64,000 nucleotides of DNA from Brevibacillus reuszeri (GTDB lineage Bacteria; Bacillota; Bacilli; Brevibacillales; Brevibacillaceae): NCBI RefSeq assembly GCF_001187725.1, contig NZ_LGIQ01000009.1, forward strand, positions 1,182,547 through 1,246,546, given 5' to 3'. The notes under the pieces were generated by a model that was not told the origin of the DNA, ran no database searches, and saw nothing but the letters and a program-made list of their open reading frames with translations. Of the stretch, positions 51,867 to 61,154 are shown piece by piece. Positions within the stretch are counted from its first letter, which is position 1, and the number at the start of each line of letters is the position of its first letter. A program made the position numbers and the translations under genes.

Positions 51867-54140
51867 TTAACCCTGCAATCGCAGCCGATCCTCAAAAGGA
51901 AACTCGCAGTCCTTGATAAACACCGTGCCTGCATACGACTTTGCCAGCTTCTTCATGACTGCTGCTTGCTTGGCAATCGCCTCTGCATTTTCGTACATGC
52001 CCGGTTGTATGTAAACCCCTGCCATCGACATGGACAAAACCTCTCCGTCCTCCATTCTCCGCTTTGCATATATATCCGCAAAATACGGAGTGAACGCATC
52101 GCTAATAAATGCACCGAGCCCATCTGCACATTGCGCAGTAGTGATCAAAATAAAATCATCGCCACCGATATGACCAATAAAGTCAGTTCCGCTCCCGTAA
52201 CGCTTCGCAGCCTCTTTCAACAAGGACGCTGTTCGCACGATGATCTGATCTCCAACCTCAAAGCCATAGCGATCATTAAACCATTTGAAATGGTCGAGGT
52301 CACAATAAATGACCATTTGGTCCACCTTTTGCTTCACACGCTGATTGAGCTCTCTTTCAATCTGTACATTACCAGGCAGCCCCGTAAGCGGATTCGCCGA
52401 GCTGGCTAATTCGAGCTTGATCGAAGCCATTTTATCGAGCAGGCTTTGGACCGTAACAATTCCGATATATTCGTTCTTTTCTCCAATGATAATCACCACG
52501 TCATACAAGTGATGTGCGTCCCGAGCCATTGCTCGTCTGGCAACCTCCTCCAGCTTGTCATCCTTACACGCCAATAGCGGATTGGTATTCATGATTTGCG
52601 CTACTGGGCGATCATAATACAACGCAATACCGTATTGTCCACCCAATATTTGATAAAGCTGAAAACGCATGAGAAGTCCAATCGGCTCTCCCTCTTCCAG
52701 GACCACAATGCTCTCTATCCGCTTATTTTGTTCAAAAATCTCGTGGATGCGTCGCACTTTTGCATGCTTTTCCACACAAATGGTCTTTGCCAGGATTTCG
52801 GTCATGGCTGGCGTGAAAATGATCGGCTCAACTTGTTCGTTGCTTCTCTTTTCTTGCATAAAGCGCAAAAAGTTCATCGCTTGCCCGGATACCTGTGCCA
52901 TACCTCTGTCCGGTTTGCCGAGAAAGTACCCCTGTCCATATACAACGCCCAAATCCATCAAGGTTCTTAATTCGCTCTCTGTCTCGATCCCCTCTGCAAT
53001 AATTTTGCAGTTCACCTTGTCGGCGAATTGCACAATTGTTTCAAGCAATGCCTGCTTGATCGGGTCCGCATCAATGTTGCGGATCAATGACATATCCAGT
53101 TTGATAAAATCCGGATAGATTTCTGTAATGGATTCCAGACTCGAATAACCTGCTCCGGCATCATCAACCGCAATCAAGTAGCCCTTTTTGCGATATTCCT
53201 CAATTATTTTACGAAAAACTGCGTAATTAGTAATCGCATGTCGTTCGGTTATTTCAAACACGATATTGTGTGGATTTAGCCCATATTGCTCCAATAGCGA
53301 AAATACTTTCCCTCTCAAAAGAAAAGGATCGTCGATCGCACGCGGATCAAGATTAATAAACAGCTTTTCATGCGGATTGAGATAACGTAATTGTTCGAGT
53401 GCTCGTTTACGGCAAATATGCTCCAGACGAAATACTGTATCTGTCTCTTCTGCGTAGGTAAACAGCGTTGCCGGTGTGGCAAAAGGGCTATCCTGCGGCC
53501 CACGAGCAAGCGCTTCCCATCCGAGCGCACCGCCATCAGGCAAATGAATAATCGGCATGAAGTGCATCTGCACATTTTCTTCTGCTAGCAATTTATGAAA
53601 CTGCGTAACATGCGTATATTTTTCTGATGTAATCCCGTATTTCGCCATATGAACCGCATGCTTCACCGAGGTATACATTTCCTTTACAATATCCTGACCT
53701 GGCAGCCATGCATATCCAATATGGACACGCAAGTCCTCTCTATTTACAAAGCTGACATGTCGATTCAGTTGCTTTTCCGCAACTTCTTGAAAATGAATCG
53801 AAAGCATTCTGCAATCCTCTTCACTCACAGTGGCTCCAAAGGAGACATAAATAGCAAAGTCGTCGCCCCATAGCTTTTGAATCGCGAGAATGTTCCCTTT
53901 TATCTCAAACACTTGACGAGATACAGCGGGTAAAATCCGTTCAAAAATTTGCAGAACACGCTTGGCACTGCTATCTCCATAGCGGTACTCTACATCTGTT
54001 AGTTTAACGATATCAACATAAAACATCACTACGCTGCGTCCCTTGTCGAATTCCTGGCCAATGACATTTTTCAACCATGTCCGTTTATCCAGTGAAAAAA
54101 AGGGGAAGCGACGAAACCGCTTGATGAGCGTCGACAACAT
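51867..54140 (-). CDS. GGDEF-EAL-CBS-GGDEF cyclic di-GMP protein
   Basis: A 757-residue cytosolic protein of four parts. Residues 20-170: degenerate GGDEF-like domain (WGDDF at 91-95). Residues 180-425: EAL phosphodiesterase domain with intact EAL (209-211), NLDP, EITER, DD (326-327), Lys347 and AEGIE. Residues 445-570: two CBS repeats. Residues 580-745: GGDEF domain with GGDDF at 659-663; the inhibitory RxxD site is SGTD and so is lost. It could degrade, make or only sense c-di-GMP, with CBS binding a nucleotide. GGAGGAT precedes the ATG. PilZ receptor motI is in the same window. Confidence 0.9.
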   Translation of the reverse strand: MLSTLIKRFRRFPFFSLDKRTWLKNVIGQEFDKGRSVVMFYVDIVKLTDVEYRYGDSSAKRVLQIFERILPAVSRQVFEIKGNILAIQKLWGDDFAIYVSFGATVSEEDCRMLSIHFQEVAEKQLNRHVSFVNREDLRVHIGYAWLPGQDIVKEMYTSVKHAVHMAKYGITSEKYTHVTQFHKLLAEENVQMHFMPIIHLPDGGALGWEALARGPQDSPFATPATLFTYAEETDTVFRLEHICRKRALEQLRYLNPHEKLFINLDPRAIDDPFLLRGKVFSLLEQYGLNPHNIVFEITERHAITNYAVFRKIIEEYRKKGYLIAVDDAGAGYSSLESITEIYPDFIKLDMSLIRNIDADPIKQALLETIVQFADKVNCKIIAEGIETESELRTLMDLGVVYGQGYFLGKPDRGMAQVSGQAMNFLRFMQEKRSNEQVEPIIFTPAMTEILAKTICVEKHAKVRRIHEIFEQNKRIESIVVLEEGEPIGLLMRFQLYQILGGQYGIALYYDRPVAQIMNTNPLLACKDDKLEEVARRAMARDAHHLYDVVIIIGEKNEYIGIVTVQSLLDKMASIKLELASSANPLTGLPGNVQIERELNQRVKQKVDQMVIYCDLDHFKWFNDRYGFEVGDQIIVRTASLLKEAAKRYGSGTDFIGHIGGDDFILITTAQCADGLGAFISDAFTPYFADIYAKRRMEDGEVLSMSMAGVYIQPGMYENAEAIAKQAAVMKKLAKSYAGTVFIKDCEFPFEDRLRLQG

Positions 54141-54233
54141 GCTGAATCTATCCTCCTCGCCACCCCAATTATTGCAAAGAAGCTTTAAGGTTCAGTGAAT
54201 GGATTATGAAGATTGTAAGAATCCCATACATGC

Positions 54234-54268
54234 AAAAAAGCCCCCCCTTGTCTCACCAGGAAGGCTTC
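54234..54268 (-). terminator. Probable terminator after lysA
   Basis: On the minus strand AAGCCTTCCT pairs with AGGGGGGGCTT using G-U pairs, followed by six T. It lies 15-50 bases after the lysA stop. Confidence 0.65.
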
Positions 54269-54282
54269 TCTACCGTTATGGA

Positions 54283-55605
54283 TTATCGTTGAAGCTGGGC
54301 GCGTTTTGGCAGAAGATCATGTCCCACGACTTCAGCGTACGTTTCGCGTTTTACAACCAGATCAGCATCCCCGTCCTTTACAAAAACAACTGCAGGGCGC
54401 GCGATCCGATTGTAGTTGTTTGACATGGAATAACCATAGGCTCCGGTGCTTGGAACAGCCAAAATATCACCTGCTTGAGCCGGAGGGAGCTTGACGTCCC
54501 AGATCAGCATGTCACCAGACTCGCAGCATTTTCCGGCGATGGAAACGACCTCCGTGGCTGGCTGGTTCATTTTATTGGCAATCGCTGCCTCGTATTCCGC
54601 CTGATACAAAGCTGGGCGAAGGTTATCTGTCATACCACCGTCAACGGCCACATATTTGCGCACGTTCGGGATTTCTTTTTGCGAGCCGATACGGTACAGC
54701 GTAGTACCTGAATCACCTACGATACTGCGACCTGGCTCAATCCACAGCTCAGGCAATGGAATTTGGCGAGCGTCCAATTCTGCGCGCACGAGATCCGTAA
54801 TCGCCTTAATGTAGGTATGCGCTGATTGTGGAGTATCTCCCTCAACGTACCGGATACCAAAGCCGCCACCTACATTGAGCACTTCCGGCAAAAAGCCATG
54901 CTGATCTTTGGCGTCTCCCAGCAATTGCGTCAATCGCTTGACAGCTACCAGGAAGCCTTCTGTTTCAAATATTTGTGATCCAATGTGGCTGTGTACACCC
55001 AATAAATGCAGATGATTGCTTTCATGTGCATACTTGATCGCGTCTAATGCCTGACCGTTCTGTACGTCAAATCCGAATTTGGAGTCGATTTGACCGGTGG
55101 AAATATATTCGTGTGTATGTGCCTCGACACCTGGAGTCACACGCAGGAGAACAGAAATCTTTTCACCGCGCTCTTCCGCCAGCTGACTCAATAGGTGCAG
55201 CTCATAAAAATTGTCTACGACAAAACAGCCGATTTTGGCATCCAGGGCCATCACAATTTCATCCAGTGACTTGTTGTTGCCATGAAAATGGATGCGATCT
55301 ACTGGAAAACCTGCTTGCAGAGCCGTATACAGCTCACCGCCAGAGACGACATCAAGAGACAAGCCTTCCTCCTCTACCAGCTTGCACATCGCCATCGTAC
55401 AGAATGCCTTGCTCGCATAAGCTACTTGAAAGGAAAAGCCCGATTGGGAAAACGCGTCAATAAACTGTCGACATTTGCTGCGAATCAGGGCTTCATCATA
55501 TACGTAAAGTGGTGTTCCGTAGGTCGCTGCCAGTTCTGTTGTTTCGCAGCCCCCAATTTCCAAAATTCCTCGTTCATTCACTCGACTTGTCCCGTGTAAA
55601 AACAT
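54283..55605 (-). CDS. lysA: Diaminopimelate decarboxylase
   Basis: PLP enzyme making lysine from meso-diaminopimelate. The 440-residue protein has the PLP lysine in VAYASKAFC (Lys66), the HGNNKS loop, VNVGGGFGIRY, EPGRS and the CCESGD motif of the dimer active site. GGGGAGGA lies seven bases before ATG 55605. It lies next to spoVA as in B. subtilis. Diaminopimelate and dipicolinic acid share the upstream pathway. Confidence 0.97.
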   Translation of the reverse strand: MFLHGTSRVNERGILEIGGCETTELAATYGTPLYVYDEALIRSKCRQFIDAFSQSGFSFQVAYASKAFCTMAMCKLVEEEGLSLDVVSGGELYTALQAGFPVDRIHFHGNNKSLDEIVMALDAKIGCFVVDNFYELHLLSQLAEERGEKISVLLRVTPGVEAHTHEYISTGQIDSKFGFDVQNGQALDAIKYAHESNHLHLLGVHSHIGSQIFETEGFLVAVKRLTQLLGDAKDQHGFLPEVLNVGGGFGIRYVEGDTPQSAHTYIKAITDLVRAELDARQIPLPELWIEPGRSIVGDSGTTLYRIGSQKEIPNVRKYVAVDGGMTDNLRPALYQAEYEAAIANKMNQPATEVVSIAGKCCESGDMLIWDVKLPPAQAGDILAVPSTGAYGYSMSNNYNRIARPAVVFVKDGDADLVVKRETYAEVVGHDLLPKRAQLQR

Positions 55606-55935
55606 ATTTCGTTCCTCCCCAGTCTCTGACACCGAATCATTCTGTAAATTACCAAACAGTCTAGCGTGATCTGCTCATACTAGAGCGTCACTCTCGACAA
55701 AAAGCTTTACCTGGATAAAGCCAGAAGTCGACGCCGGACCCTAATCGCGCGTGTTGGAAAGTATTTCCAAGTCACTTTGCCTTTTGTGAATGAGAACTTT
55801 CCATTCTTTTAAAAGAAAGGCAACCGACTGTGAGACGTCAGTTGCCGAACATAACGAGCGTAGTAAGGCTTCCCCATCCAATTTACTACACGATAGTTTA
55901 TTTGACAATGGGTGCCCGCAGTCATTTTCAGAATA
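55606..55935. other. Gap between lysA and spoVAF
   Basis: About 330 bases with the spoVAF terminator at one end and the lysA promoter region at the other. GGAAAGT and ACTTTCC occur as a widely spaced inverted pair near 55756-55803. I see no gene and cannot assign the lysA promoter with confidence. Confidence 0.5.
55816..55850 (-). terminator. Terminator of the spoVA operon
   Basis: GGCAACCGAC (55819-55828) pairs with GTCAGTTGCC (55836-55845) with one G-U; the minus-strand tail is TTTCTTTT. Confidence 0.8.
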
Positions 55936-57405
55936 TTATTGACGCGATGTATTTTGCGAGCGAACAATGCTTGGTCGATTGTTTTTTCGAGGTACCGCAA
56001 TTCGTACGATGATATCTTTCATGGCTTTGTAATTAAAAGGAATAAACGGCCACAAATATGGTGTGTTGAGGGAACGAGTGGCAGCAAGTCCGACCAATAC
56101 AACCAGAAAACCGATCATAAGACCCGGTGTCGAGAAGAAACCAACCATCAGGATTAAAAAGATACGGATGAGCCGATTAGCCAGGCTCAATTCATAGCTC
56201 GGTGTTGCAAACATCCCGATGGCCGCAACCGCCAAATACAAGATGACTTCGGGGGCAAACAAGCCGACCTTGATCGCAACGTCTCCAACCAAAATTGCTG
56301 CCAATAATCCCATCGCTACGGACAAAGGGGTCGGTGTATGAATCGCTGCCATCCTCATCAAATCAAGCCCTACTTCTGCCATCAAAAATTGCGCCAATAA
56401 GGGGATGCTGCCTTTTTCCTTCATTCCGAGAAAATGAAGCGAGTCGGGAATCATCGATGGATGCATGACCAACAGTAGCCAAATGGGCAAAACGAATACA
56501 GAAGCAAAAATGCCGAAGAAGCGTACCCAGCGCAAGTAAGCACCTACGACAGGGGTCTGCCTGTACTCCTCTGCATGCTGAACATGATGAAAATAGGTAG
56601 CAGGCGTAATCATGACGCTAGGCGATGTGTCTACATAAATCAATACATGTCCTTCCAGCAAATGCACCGCTGCAACATCCGGTCTTTCTGTGTAACGCAC
56701 CATCGGAAACGGATTGAACGTCTTTCCGATAATAAATTCTTCTACCGTTTTTTCCGCCATTGGAATCCCGTCTATCTGGATGTGCTGCAGTCTTTCCTTT
56801 AACGTATCAACCAGTTCTTGGTTTGCAACATCCTGTAAATACGCAACCGCCACATCTGTTTTGGTCCGTTCCCCGATTTGCATAATTTCAAAACGAAGAC
56901 GTTCATCTCGTAGACGTCTGCGAGTCAAAACCGTGTTGATGACCAACGTCTCGGTAAAGCCATCATGTGCGCCACGAACAATTCTTTCCGTGTCTGGCTC
57001 CATAGGAGAACGCGTCGGAAAAACCTTAGCATCCACCATAATAGCGGTATCATACCGATCAAGGATTAATCCTACTTGTCCGACCAGCAGCTTGTCCATG
57101 AATTCATCAGTAGTCGATATCTTCGTTAGCTGAAAATACGGGATGTATTTATAATACAGTTGATCGAATAAATGATCCTGAACATCACGTTCCCGCAAAT
57201 CATTCAGTTCCCGCATCACCTGTGTAACGATATTACTGTCAGCAAATCCGTTTATGTAATACAAGAGAAGGCGTGTTCTCCCAACGAAAAACTCATGCAC
57301 GCCCATATCAAAGCTTGAGCCTATGCCTAGCCTGTCATTTAAGTATGCTTTATTTTCTTCAATTTGGTCCGAGATGGGGCGCCGTTTTTCCGTTACCTGT
57401 GCCAT
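55936..57405 (-). CDS. spoVAF: Stage V sporulation protein AF
   Basis: GerA-type A-subunit homologue that modulates germination in the spore inner membrane. The 489-residue protein has a soluble N-terminal part with GerA-like subdomains and about five hydrophobic segments from residue 270 onward, including the conserved PTPLSVAMGLLAAILVGDVAI. ATG at 57405 has AAAGGAGC seven bases upstream. It overlaps the end of spoVAEA by 47 bases, larger than other overlaps in the operon. Last gene of the spoVA operon. Confidence 0.94.
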   Translation of the reverse strand: MAQVTEKRRPISDQIEENKAYLNDRLGIGSSFDMGVHEFFVGRTRLLLYYINGFADSNIVTQVMRELNDLRERDVQDHLFDQLYYKYIPYFQLTKISTTDEFMDKLLVGQVGLILDRYDTAIMVDAKVFPTRSPMEPDTERIVRGAHDGFTETLVINTVLTRRRLRDERLRFEIMQIGERTKTDVAVAYLQDVANQELVDTLKERLQHIQIDGIPMAEKTVEEFIIGKTFNPFPMVRYTERPDVAAVHLLEGHVLIYVDTSPSVMITPATYFHHVQHAEEYRQTPVVGAYLRWVRFFGIFASVFVLPIWLLLVMHPSMIPDSLHFLGMKEKGSIPLLAQFLMAEVGLDLMRMAAIHTPTPLSVAMGLLAAILVGDVAIKVGLFAPEVILYLAVAAIGMFATPSYELSLANRLIRIFLILMVGFFSTPGLMIGFLVVLVGLAATRSLNTPYLWPFIPFNYKAMKDIIVRIAVPRKNNRPSIVRSQNTSRQ

Positions 57406-58003
57406 TCGGGTCGCTCCTTTCCAGTATCCATTGCACTGCTTTTTTTGTGATCGGACTGCCTTTTTGCAAGCTGTCCTTTCCAAGCATCTTGCCGATATCA
57501 CCTATGCCGATGAGATTAGGAACGTGAAGGGCATTCAGAATATCGACAGTGTCGCCGTAAATTCGGTTTACAAGCTCTGGACTGGCATTTCCGTCTTTGT
57601 CCACGGCTTCTGTCACAACTTGCCCTTCATTATTGACTGAGTAAGCTACCCGCGCTCCTTGCACCCATCGTGTATTAGAGGCAACTGCAATCGCTCCGAT
57701 CACCTCGATATCCGGGTGCTTGACCACGTACTCGATGGCCTTTTCTCCCTGTCCCTTTCCGAAATCACCGTTATCGTCAAACATGACAATCACAGGATCG
57801 TAGGCAGCCATTTTGATGAGCTCAACCATCTGATGTCCTCGCAGAGGTGTCGGATTCCCGGCAGATAAGGAAATGCATCGCCCGCCGATCTCTCTTGCTA
57901 TCATTTCCAGTACTTTTTGCGCGACATGATCGCCATCGGTAACGAGGATGACTCTTCTTCGTTCTTCGTCCATGTCGCCTCCACCGTCCTTAACCGTTGC
58001 CAT
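57359..58003 (-). CDS. spoVAEA: Stage V sporulation protein AEA
   Basis: A 214-residue soluble protein of the SpoVAEA family; it joins the SpoVA set that moves dipicolinic acid. It has an alpha/beta nucleotide-like fold in appearance (VILVTDGDHVAQKVLEMIAREIG) and the GRCISLSAGNPTPL and PVIVMFDDNGDFGKGQGEKA stretches seen in the family. ATG at 58003 has AAAGGA eight bases upstream. Six bases separate it from spoVAEB. Confidence 0.92.
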   Translation of the reverse strand: MATVKDGGGDMDEERRRVILVTDGDHVAQKVLEMIAREIGGRCISLSAGNPTPLRGHQMVELIKMAAYDPVIVMFDDNGDFGKGQGEKAIEYVVKHPDIEVIGAIAVASNTRWVQGARVAYSVNNEGQVVTEAVDKDGNASPELVNRIYGDTVDILNALHVPNLIGIGDIGKMLGKDSLQKGSPITKKAVQWILERSDPNGTGNGKTAPHLGPN

Positions 58004-58008
58004 AGTGA

Positions 58009-58359
58009 CTATCCTTTTGGCTTGAAAATGAGGGAAGCAAAGAATCCAAAGGCAATCGCAGCTGATATCCCTGCGCTTGTGACCTCGAAAATCCCGGTTG
58101 CTACACCAATCAGCCCATGCTGCTCGGCTTCTCCTATCGCTCCGTGATACAAGGAATGTCCAAAGCTCGTAATCGGCACGGTAGCTCCTGCTCCAGCAAA
58201 ATCAATGAATTTGTCGTAGACCCCAATAAAGTCCAGGACGACACCGGCTACTACCAGCGTGCTCATCACGTGTGCAGGTGTCAATTTACCAACGTCGAGC
58301 AGCAATTGTCCTACGACACAAATGAGCCCTCCAATGATAAAAGCAATTACGTACTCCAT
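58009..58359 (-). CDS. spoVAEB: Stage V sporulation protein AEB
   Basis: Small integral membrane protein, 116 residues with three to four hydrophobic segments; related to SpoVAC. Motifs: GLICVVGQLLLD, GAGATVPITSFGHSL. It is part of the inner-membrane DPA channel complex. ATG at 58359 overlaps the spoVAD stop (TGATG) and has GGAGG six bases upstream; an ATG one codon earlier is possible. Confidence 0.93.
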   Translation of the reverse strand: MEYVIAFIIGGLICVVGQLLLDVGKLTPAHVMSTLVVAGVVLDFIGVYDKFIDFAGAGATVPITSFGHSLYHGAIGEAEQHGLIGVATGIFEVTSAGISAAIAFGFFASLIFKPKG

Positions 58360-59384
58360 CATATGCCTCCTTCCAGTGCAACTGCATGCGCAATACACGG
58401 AATTGAATTGCCTTGCTGATAGCTGACAGGACTTAGTAAGGCTCCCGTCGCACAAACCAGTACTTTTTTAAGTACGCCCCGGTTAAGCTGATCCAAAATG
58501 TAACCGTACGTGACCACAGCGCTGCTCGCACAACCGCTCCCTCCTGCGAAGACATCCTGGTCAGGGGAGAAAATCATGAGACCGCAGTCATTGTACACTG
58601 GGTCCATGTCGTATCCTTCTTGTAACAGCAGCTCTTTTGCAATAGGATAGCCTACCGACGCCAGGTCTCCTGTCACGATCAAGTCATACGACTCTGGAGT
58701 ACGTCCTGTATCCTGAAAATGAGCCAAAAAGGTAGATACAGCAGCAGGTGCCATCGCAGAGCCCATATCAAACGGGTCCTTGATCCCCATGTCCACTACC
58801 TTTCCCATTGTTGCATAGGTGATACGTGGCCCATTTCCTCCGATGCCTATCAAACCCGCTCCTGCACCTGTCACGGTCCATTGAGCGGAGGGGGGCTTCT
58901 GACCTCCATACTCTGTAGGATAGCGATACTGTCTTTCAGCCGTGGCATTATGGCTACTGCACGCTGCGATTGCTTTGTTTGCATATCCGGCATTAACCAA
59001 AGCTGCGGCATTGGCAAGCGTCAGCATCGAGGTAGAGCACGCGCCATACATACCTAGCAGCGGAATGGCAAGCTTTTCAGCCGTAAAGTTTGTCGTGATA
59101 TTTTGATTGAGCAGATCGCCTGCCAGTATGACATCGACATCCTGTCCAGTTATCTTTGCTTTTTGGAGCAATGCCGATATTGCATCCTCAAGCAATTGGC
59201 GTTCAGCATCTTCCCACGTCTGTTGTCCTGCATACATGTCGTCATGAATCTTGTCAAAAAAGGCTGCCAAGGGTCCCTCTCCTTCTTTCGGACCAACGGC
59301 CACAGCAGACGCTTGCAATCTTACGTCCTGAGCAAAATGCCACGTTTGCCGGTTGATTCGAGACGCCTGGTTCTGGCTTGCCAC
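58359..59384 (-). CDS. spoVAD: Stage V sporulation protein AD
   Basis: Binds dipicolinic acid directly and is needed for its uptake into the forespore. The 341-residue protein has a thiolase-like fold (GMYGACSTSMLTLANAAALV, AGGSGCASSAVV) without the catalytic role. GTG at 59384 has GGAGGGG about seven bases upstream; a GTG two codons earlier touches it. Follows spoVAC by 12 bases. Confidence 0.96.
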   Translation of the reverse strand: MASQNQASRINRQTWHFAQDVRLQASAVAVGPKEGEGPLAAFFDKIHDDMYAGQQTWEDAERQLLEDAISALLQKAKITGQDVDVILAGDLLNQNITTNFTAEKLAIPLLGMYGACSTSMLTLANAAALVNAGYANKAIAACSSHNATAERQYRYPTEYGGQKPPSAQWTVTGAGAGLIGIGGNGPRITYATMGKVVDMGIKDPFDMGSAMAPAAVSTFLAHFQDTGRTPESYDLIVTGDLASVGYPIAKELLLQEGYDMDPVYNDCGLMIFSPDQDVFAGGSGCASSAVVTYGYILDQLNRGVLKKVLVCATGALLSPVSYQQGNSIPCIAHAVALEGGI

Positions 59385-59396
59385 TGACACCCCTCC

Positions 59397-59885
59397 TCAA
59401 AAAATCATGTTCATGACACTCTTTAATATCCCCGCAATAAAAGCCGCAACTACCCCAAACACGATGACGGAGCCTGCCAGCTTGAACATGTTGCCACCGA
59501 CACCAAGAACCAGCCCTTCACTCCGATGCTCGATGGCAGCCGAAGCGATGGAGTTGGCAAAGCCTGTCACGGGCACAGCGGAGCCTGCTCCTGCATACTG
59601 ACCGATATTGTCGTATACACCGAGTCCCGTTAACAGAACCGCAATAAATATGAGTGTTGCAACGGTAGGGTTGCTCGCTGTTTTCTCTGTAAATCCAAAC
59701 AAGTAAATGTACATATTTTGCAAGGCTTGCCCGAACAAGCAGATTGTCCCGCCAACCCAAAACGCACGCAGAGAATTTAGCAGGACATTACGCTTGGGCT
59801 GGAATTTTGCAGCTTGTTGTTGGTACAGCTGCTTTGTCATCTGCATCGATGCCCCGATGGGTTTTGATTTCGATTTGGTCGCCAT
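59397..59885 (-). CDS. spoVAC: Stage V sporulation protein AC
   Basis: Mechanosensitive channel-like membrane protein for dipicolinic acid release. The 162-residue protein has a basic N-terminal 35 residues and four hydrophobic segments, with GAGSAVPVTGFANSIASAAIEHRSEG conserved (given here in parts). AAGGAG lies nine bases before the ATG. The 105-base gap to spoVAB is the longest in the operon and has no terminator. Confidence 0.95.
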   Translation of the reverse strand: MATKSKSKPIGASMQMTKQLYQQQAAKFQPKRNVLLNSLRAFWVGGTICLFGQALQNMYIYLFGFTEKTASNPTVATLIFIAVLLTGLGVYDNIGQYAGAGSAVPVTGFANSIASAAIEHRSEGLVLGVGGNMFKLAGSVIVFGVVAAFIAGILKSVMNMIF

Positions 59886-59990
59886 GCCCTTTCACTCCTT
59901 TTTTTCCAATAATGCGCGAGTCTACAAGAGAAGCCATACCTATATCTTTCCTGTTTCAAAAGATGCCTATGAATAGTGGTATTTACCAGT

Positions 59991-60410
59991 TTAGAGATGG
60001 AGAAGCCACTGCAGAATCGAGCCCGTTACTTTGCCAAACACGACAGCCATTAACAGCAATAGTAGATTGCCATCCATATTCATGCGCTTGGCGAGAATCG
60101 GAAAAACATTCAGTACTTCCGTTAAGCCTGCCGCCAGGGCTCCGACGAAAATCCCAGCAATCAATCCATAAATGGCTGTCACCCCAACGGGCAATTGCAC
60201 TCCCCAATGAAAAAAATCGATGAATGTAAACACAAGAACTCCACTCACCAGCGCCCATTCAAAGCTGCGAATATATCCATGCGCATTCGTGAGCTGTGTA
60301 AGGCGAGGAATGATGTCCAAAACGGTAATGAAAGCGACAAAACCACTTCCAACCGCCAATCCTCCACCAAGCCCAATTAGAACGAGCAGCACGCATGCAC
60401 CAAGGCTCAT
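59991..60410 (-). CDS. spoVAB: Stage V sporulation protein AB
   Basis: A 139-residue membrane protein with four or five hydrophobic segments. Conserved family features include GSGFVAFITVLDIIPRLTQL and IAGIFVGALAAGLTEVLNVFPI. The role in DPA transport is known only genetically. ATG overlaps the spoVAA stop by four bases (ATGA), coupling the two. Confidence 0.94.
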   Translation of the reverse strand: MSLGACVLLVLIGLGGGLAVGSGFVAFITVLDIIPRLTQLTNAHGYIRSFEWALVSGVLVFTFIDFFHWGVQLPVGVTAIYGLIAGIFVGALAAGLTEVLNVFPILAKRMNMDGNLLLLLMAVVFGKVTGSILQWLLHL

Positions 60411-61021
60411 GTTTTCGTCCGCTGGTTTTCCTTGTTTTCGTTCTGAATATAGTACTGATCGAGATTTTGTTGGTACATAAACAATTCCACTTCTAATGGG
60501 CTCGGCTCTTCATTAATTTTTTTCTTGAAAATATGGTTGAAAAATAAAATCATCCCCAGTCCGATCCCAATAGAGTAAGGGATTTGAAGCCAGAGTGGAT
60601 GTTGATTTTTTTGACCCGTGAGGAGATAAAAAATACGCTGATGGACTTGCGGCATGCTTACGTCGGTATGGAAGTTCATAATGGCAAGCCCAGAACCAAT
60701 AAACAACACGAGCCACACAATGGCAACCAGCAAAGGGTTTGCTTGTTTCCGTGGATTTTGCACCTCGACAATAATTTGCGGTGCGCCTTGGATATCCAGA
60801 TCAGCCTCAGGATAAACCTGACGAAGCCTTTGAATCACCTGCATAATATCAATAATGATCAAGTTCCCATCGCTTGGCTCAACTCGATAAATCGGCATTC
60901 GTTTGATCGCTTCCTCGCGTTCGCCATCCCAGTAAATTTGGCATATATCGCCCAGCGTGATTATGGCTTCGGGTTTTACTGCCAAACGCTTTCGCAAGCG
61001 CAGAAATAGCGCTTCCTTCAT
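60407..61021 (-). CDS. spoVAA: Stage V sporulation protein AA
   Basis: First gene of the operon, 204 residues: an N-terminal soluble domain (about 1-90, with KPEAIITLGDICQIYWD) and two membrane segments near 95-115 and 148-165. ATG at 61021 has GGAGGGAG upstream. A sigma-G promoter lies 40-70 bases upstream. Confidence 0.93.
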   Translation of the reverse strand: MKEALFLRLRKRLAVKPEAIITLGDICQIYWDGEREEAIKRMPIYRVEPSDGNLIIIDIMQVIQRLRQVYPEADLDIQGAPQIIVEVQNPRKQANPLLVAIVWLVLFIGSGLAIMNFHTDVSMPQVHQRIFYLLTGQKNQHPLWLQIPYSIGIGLGMILFFNHIFKKKINEEPSPLEVELFMYQQNLDQYYIQNENKENQRTKT

Positions 61022-61061
61022 GAGAGCTCCCTCCTTTCACCTTGTCTTGTGTAATCCCCGC

Positions 61062-61091
61062 TAGTATGTGCGTCCTCTTAAAAGCCATGCA
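61062..61091 (-). promoter_or_regulatory. Sigma-G promoter of the spoVA operon
   Basis: Minus-strand TGCATG (RC of 61086-61091), 17 bases, and CATACTA (RC of 61062-61068). The -10 is a perfect sigma-G match. The spoVA operon is known to be a sigma-G target in B. subtilis. Confidence 0.82.
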
Positions 61092-61123
61092 AAAAAGCAC
61101 CAAAGCAATTTCGCTTTGATGCT
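61091..61123 (-). terminator. Terminator of the spoIIA operon
   Basis: AGCACCAAAGC (61096-61106) pairs with GCTTTGATGCT (61113-61123) with one G-U; six T follow on the minus strand. Its tail abuts the spoVA -35. Confidence 0.9.
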
Positions 61124-61154
61124 TACCTTGTGCCCCCTGAAACGGAGTGCCGGG

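Noticed and set aside
55809..56000. 63-codon frame at the end of spoVAF
   Set aside because: It overlaps the spoVAF coding end in another frame and the operon terminator.
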